37,490 nt of DNA from Methylotenera sp. (GTDB taxonomy: Bacteria > Pseudomonadota > Gammaproteobacteria > Burkholderiales > Methylophilaceae). The DNA lies in the NCBI GenBank assembly GCA_030682715.1, contig JAUXNQ010000064.1, forward strand, positions 1 to 37,490, given 5' to 3'. The first letter of the stretch is position 1. The number at the start of each line of letters is the position of its first letter. A model generated the notes under the pieces. That model was not told the origin of the DNA. It was given only the letters and a program-made list of their open reading frames with translations, and did no database searches. Positions 34,983-37,490 of this stretch are shown here, in pieces. The position numbers and the translations under genes are program-made.

Positions 34983-35240
34983 ATGCTTACCTGCAAACAA
35001 GCTAGTCAACTTATCTGTCAATCTTTAGACCATCCTTTATCTTGGTATGAACTTATGCAACTTAGACTGCATCTTATGATGTGCGGTGCATGCAACCGAT
35101 TCAGGAAACAATTGAATATATTGCTGATTGGATTGTGCAAGATTAGAACCAATATAGAAAATGATAGCGCTATTCAGCTCCCATTAGATGCAAAAACGAG
35201 AATCGTTGAAAAAATAAAGTCTGATCAACATGCTCAATAA
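34983..35240 (+). CDS. Soluble zinc-finger (ZAS/zf-HC2-like) anti-sigma factor
   Basis: This 85-residue protein has C4, H30, C34 and C37 in a C-x25-H-x3-C-x2-C arrangement (HLMMCGAC), the zinc-binding anti-sigma signature. There is no membrane helix beyond a modest hydrophobic stretch (LNILLIGL), so it is probably cytoplasmic and could sense metals or thiol oxidation directly. Position 9 bp after the ECF gene supports partnership with it. A similar small zinc anti-sigma partner (MseR) is known for Neisseria sigma-E. Confidence 0.85.
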   Translation: MLTCKQASQLICQSLDHPLSWYELMQLRLHLMMCGACNRFRKQLNILLIGLCKIRTNIENDSAIQLPLDAKTRIVEKIKSDQHAQ

Positions 35241-35296
35241 TGTTCGTTGGTGTAAAACACAGTAAGTATTAACTCTTTAATTTAAAGGAAACTATA
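35241..35296 (+). promoter_or_regulatory. Presumed sigma-responsive promoter region of hvfA/bufA
   Basis: This 56-bp gap is the only sizeable spacer between the anti-sigma and the peptide gene. It contains TGTAAAAC (35251-35258) and an AT-rich stretch, then AAAGGA as a strong ribosome binding site 7-8 nt before the ATG. The ECF -35/-10 elements cannot be fixed from one sequence. Confidence 0.35.
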
Positions 35297-35623
35297 ATGA
35301 ATAAAACACACAAAACACTTTCACTTGCTATTGGTGGCGCATTAGCACTTTCAGTTGCAGCAACAACGGTGAACGCAGCTGAAAACCCATTTGCATTAAA
35401 ATCACTCGCAAGTGGCTACCAAGTTGCAGATGCACATGATGCAAAAGCAGCCGATGGCAAATGTGGCACTGGTAAATGTGGCACAGCTGAAAAAGCTAAA
35501 GAAATGAAAATGAAAGATGGTAAATGTGGTACTGGCAAATGCGGCAGTGCAGAAAAAATGAAAGAAGGCTCATGTGGCGGTGAAAAAGCCAAAGAAGGCT
35601 CATGTGGCGGTGAAAAGAAATAA
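35297..35623 (+). CDS. hvfA: HvfA/BufA-like cysteine-repeat RiPP metallophore precursor
   Basis: This 108-residue secreted peptide is a likely substrate of the MNIO enzyme encoded next. A Sec signal peptide (MNKTHKTLSLAIGGALALSV, cleavage after TVNA, residue 27) precedes a linker and a Cys/Lys/Gly-rich C-terminal half. Six Cys (56, 61, 77, 82, 93, 103) are each followed by Gly. Two copies of DGKCGTGKCG-(T/S)-AEK (53-66 and 74-87) precede two copies of KEGSCGGEK (89-97 and 99-107). In Haemophilus HvfA, EGKCG cysteines become oxazolone/thioamide groups that bind copper; the same chemistry is inferred here. The unmodified alternative is a metallothionein-like periplasmic peptide. The symbol follows that analogy. 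Confidence 0.85.
   Translation: MNKTHKTLSLAIGGALALSVAATTVNAAENPFALKSLASGYQVADAHDAKAADGKCGTGKCGTAEKAKEMKMKDGKCGTGKCGSAEKMKEGSCGGEKAKEGSCGGEKK
35561..35616 (+). repeat. 30-bp coding tandem repeat in hvfA
   Basis: AAAGAAGGCTCATGTGGCGG plus GTGAAAA-type sequence occurs at 35561-35586 and identically at 35591-35616. It encodes the last two KEGSCGGEK units. Confidence 0.85.
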
Positions 35624-35647
35624 GCACAACTCAATTTAATATTACGG

Positions 35648-36550
35648 ATGGTGAATCGTAATCAAATTCATGGTGCAGGTCTGGGGTTGAAGCGAGCGCT
35701 AATACCCCAGATTCAATCACTGTATAAGCAACCATTAATCTCAAATATTCAATTTGTTGAAATAGCGCCAGAAAACTGGATTGAAGCTGGCAGCAAAGCA
35801 ACAAAGCAGTTAGATTGGTTTGCGGAACGCTACCCTATCGTATGTCACGGGCTTTGCTTATCACTAGGCGGCATCAGCCCACTCAATATTGATTTTTTAC
35901 ATCAAGTTAAGCAGTTCTTAAACCACTACAACATTGATATCTACACAGAACATTTAAGTTACTGCACAGACGCCTACCAAGGTAAACAAGGTTATTTGTA
36001 TGACCTGCTACCGATTCCCTTTACTGAAGAAGCCGTGCATTACGTTGCAAAGCGCATCCGTCAAACGCAAGATATACTTGGTCGGCGCATTGGCATAGAG
36101 AATGCCTCGTTTTATGCAGCCGCACCTATCTCAGAAATGAGCGAACTTACTTTTCTTAACGCGGTATTAAGCGAGGCGGATTGTCTTTTACACTTAGACA
36201 TTAATAATATTTACGTCAACAGCGTGAATTTTAATTTTGATCCGCATGCATTTCTGCGTGGCATTCCACATGAACGGATTATTTACAGCCACATCGCAGG
36301 GCATTATCAACAATCGCCAGATTTACTGATTGATACGCATGGCGAGAATGTCATTGACCCAGTTTGGGCGCTACTTGAAGATGCCTATGATTTATTTGGC
36401 GTGTTCCCTACATTACTTGAACGCGACAGCAACATTCCTGCATTAGATGTATTAATGGCGGAAGTGAACAAAATTGCAAGCTTGCAGCATCAGGCGGCTC
36501 AACGCACAGTCAGAACCAACCCTCAAACATTAGCCCAGCGCTCACTTTGA
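35648..36550 (+). CDS. hvfB: DUF692 multinuclear iron oxidase (HvfB/BufB)
   Basis: MNIO enzymes (DUF692) use two or three non-haem irons and O2 to convert precursor Cys into oxazolone/thioamide or thiooxazole. This 300-residue TIM-barrel-type protein has GAGLGLKR at the start (residues 9-16), VEIAPENW, H67 in CHGLCLSLG, E101-H102 in TEHLSYC, E151-N152 in GIENASF, D184-N186-N187 in DINNIYVNS, H215 and H219 in SHIAGH, D229-H231 in DTHGENV, and E258 in LLERD, so all usual iron-ligand positions appear filled. It lies 24 bp after hvfA. The final 25 residues are hydrophilic and not obviously part of the fold. Confidence 0.93.
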   Translation: MVNRNQIHGAGLGLKRALIPQIQSLYKQPLISNIQFVEIAPENWIEAGSKATKQLDWFAERYPIVCHGLCLSLGGISPLNIDFLHQVKQFLNHYNIDIYTEHLSYCTDAYQGKQGYLYDLLPIPFTEEAVHYVAKRIRQTQDILGRRIGIENASFYAAAPISEMSELTFLNAVLSEADCLLHLDINNIYVNSVNFNFDPHAFLRGIPHERIIYSHIAGHYQQSPDLLIDTHGENVIDPVWALLEDAYDLFGVFPTLLERDSNIPALDVLMAEVNKIASLQHQAAQRTVRTNPQTLAQRSL

Positions 36551-36568
36551 CGTAATTGGAACCTTGCG

Positions 36569-37345
36569 ATGACCGATCATCTACTCAGCTTCCAACGCTA
36601 CCAACAAGCATTCACGTCACGGATACGCGACCCGCATAATCAGCCCATTCCTGCTGGCGTCGCGCCTGAACGCATGGCGGTTTATGACGAAATTGTGTTT
36701 AACAACCTGTTTGAATCTGCCTCGGCATGCTTTCCTGTCGCCAGAAAAACAGTTGGCAAACGCATTTGGTTAAAACTAGTGCAATCTTTTTTAAAAGATT
36801 ACGCCACTGACACCCCGCTTTTTCGTAAAATCCCGCAAGAGTTTTTAACTTTTTTACAGCAAACTAATCTAGCCTCACCTCAACAACTACCTGTTTACTT
36901 ACAGGCTCTATGCCATTATGAATGGATAGAACTCTATCTCAGCACTTTTCCGAGCATGGCAGATAATGCCAGTAACATCAATCCAAATGGCGACCTAGCA
37001 AAACACAGCATTGTATTTACCAACACCATGCAACTGCTAGAATATGATTACGCGGTGCATAAGATTTCTCCAAAACACAAACCTAATGCTAAAGAACCTA
37101 CTCAGCTGTTAGTGTATCGAAACCCTGAATACGATATTAAGTTTATGGAACTAAACCCGATTACCTTTAGATTACTGACGCTATGTCAGCAAGAAAGTAT
37201 GACCGCAGAGCAAGCCCTGACAATGCTTGCGGAGGAATTAAAGCATCCCCAACCAGAGCCAATCATACAATTTGGATTAGGGATTTTAGAAGATTTAAGA
37301 GGCCAAGGGGCGATTCTTGGCACCGCTCGTTCACATCTAACATAA
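36569..37345 (+). CDS. hvfC: DUF2063 partner protein (HvfC/BufC)
   Basis: This 258-residue cytosolic protein pairs with the DUF692 enzyme and is thought to recruit the precursor peptide. The N-terminal DUF2063 domain (about residues 5-105) includes RIRDPHNQPIPAGVAPERMAVYDEIVFNNL and CFPVARKTVG. A second domain follows with LQALCHYEWIELYLS and LLVYRNPEYDIKFMELNPITFRLL. It lies 18 bp after hvfB. No DoxX-type gene follows; instead an IS30-like transposase begins 53 bp downstream. Confidence 0.92.
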   Translation: MTDHLLSFQRYQQAFTSRIRDPHNQPIPAGVAPERMAVYDEIVFNNLFESASACFPVARKTVGKRIWLKLVQSFLKDYATDTPLFRKIPQEFLTFLQQTNLASPQQLPVYLQALCHYEWIELYLSTFPSMADNASNINPNGDLAKHSIVFTNTMQLLEYDYAVHKISPKHKPNAKEPTQLLVYRNPEYDIKFMELNPITFRLLTLCQQESMTAEQALTMLAEELKHPQPEPIIQFGLGILEDLRGQGAILGTARSHLT

Positions 37346-37370
37346 CCACGGCGCGCTCAAAAACCAATTG

Positions 37371-37396
37371 CAACACCTAGAGAGGTTAAGGTGTTG
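37371..37396 (+). other. Stem-loop at the presumed left end of the IS30-like element
   Basis: CAACACCT (37371-37378) and AGGTGTTG (37389-37396) form an 8-bp stem with a 10-nt loop, immediately before the transposase ATG. It may be part of the IS terminal region or sequester the transposase start. The terminal inverted repeat cannot be defined without the right end. Confidence 0.45.
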
Positions 37397-37398
37397 GG

Positions 37399-37490
37399 AT
37401 GGAAAGAACAAGAAAGCAATACAAGCATTTGAGTGCTGAAGAACGTGCGACGATTATGTTGATGCAACGAGAAGGAAATAACATGCGTGA
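37399..37490 (+). mobile_element. IS30-family transposase, 5' end only (cut by window edge)
   Basis: The frame starting at 37399 reads MERTRKQYKHLSAEERATIMLMQREGNNMR and runs off the window. The HLSAEERATI...REG pattern is the N-terminal helix-turn-helix of IS30-family transposases. The insertion lies within about 50 bp of the hvfC stop. The DDE catalytic domain, the right inverted repeat and target duplications are outside the window. Confidence 0.8.

Noticed and set aside
35297-35623. Simple metallothionein
   Set aside because: A Sec signal peptide, Cys-Gly repeats and adjacent DUF692/DUF2063 genes point to a modified RiPP, although free-thiol metal binding by some Cys remains possible.
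37183-37380. 65-codon ORF overlapping the end of hvfC
   Set aside because: It is an out-of-frame shadow of the DUF2063 gene running into the IS end.

Overview
The window reads as a chromosomal segment of a moderately AT-rich betaproteobacterium. The best guess is the family Methylophilaceae (Methylotenera/Methylophilus-like). This rests on gene content and protein character (leuA/pssA, tgt-yajC-secDF, clpSA, bamC-dapA, rnf-nth); no database search was possible. There are no rRNA or tRNA genes and no CRISPR array. Nearly all of it is coherent core genome, with small interspersed repeats and one insertion sequence cut by the right edge.

Layout. 1-4100, minus strand: a small hypothetical gene, leuA with a leucine-rich leader ORF, pssA, and an OmpA-type lipoprotein with a strong terminator. 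4200-8900, plus strand: tgt-yajC-secD-secF, with a 154-bp imperfect inverted-repeat element between tgt and yajC. 9059-13857, plus strand: a CorC/HlyC-type membrane protein, clpS-clpA and a TRIC-family membrane protein. 13892-19050, minus strand: a glutathione S-transferase, pyrD, a repeat-rich spacer, an unrecognised AT-rich membrane protein, and a molybdopterin oxidoreductase. 19199-22165, plus strand: a RoxA-like ribosomal oxygenase, a small DUF7931-like protein, a truncated secretin-like protein and a tiny Ala/Pro/Glu/Val lipoprotein. 22218-26153, minus strand: a metallo-beta-lactamase-fold gene flanked by inverted copies of a repeat, then dapA-bamC. 26587-37345, plus strand: one nearly gapless run, rnfABCDGE-nth-FIST-DUF1841-ECF sigma-zinc anti-sigma-hvfA/bufA-hvfB/bufB-hvfC/bufC, followed by the start of an IS30-family transposase.

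The most notable system is at 34416-37345. It is a RiPP-type metallophore/bufferin operon: a secreted, cysteine-repeat precursor peptide (six Cys, all followed by Gly), a DUF692/MNIO iron oxidase, and a DUF2063 partner. A dedicated ECF sigma factor and a soluble zinc-finger (ZAS-like) anti-sigma lie immediately upstream. By analogy with the Haemophilus HvfABC and bufferin systems, the cysteines are probably converted to copper-binding groups and the product secreted to the periplasm for metal handling. The cysteine repeats show near-exact DNA tandem duplication. The IS30 element begins where a DoxX-type gene often completes such operons.

Secondary points of interest are the leaderless-looking, leucine-rich leader ORF before leuA, the inverted repeats around the MBL gene, the A8G9 tract in the dapA-rnfA spacer, and collinearity of an electron-transport complex, DNA repair, a sensory domain and the sigma/RiPP module.
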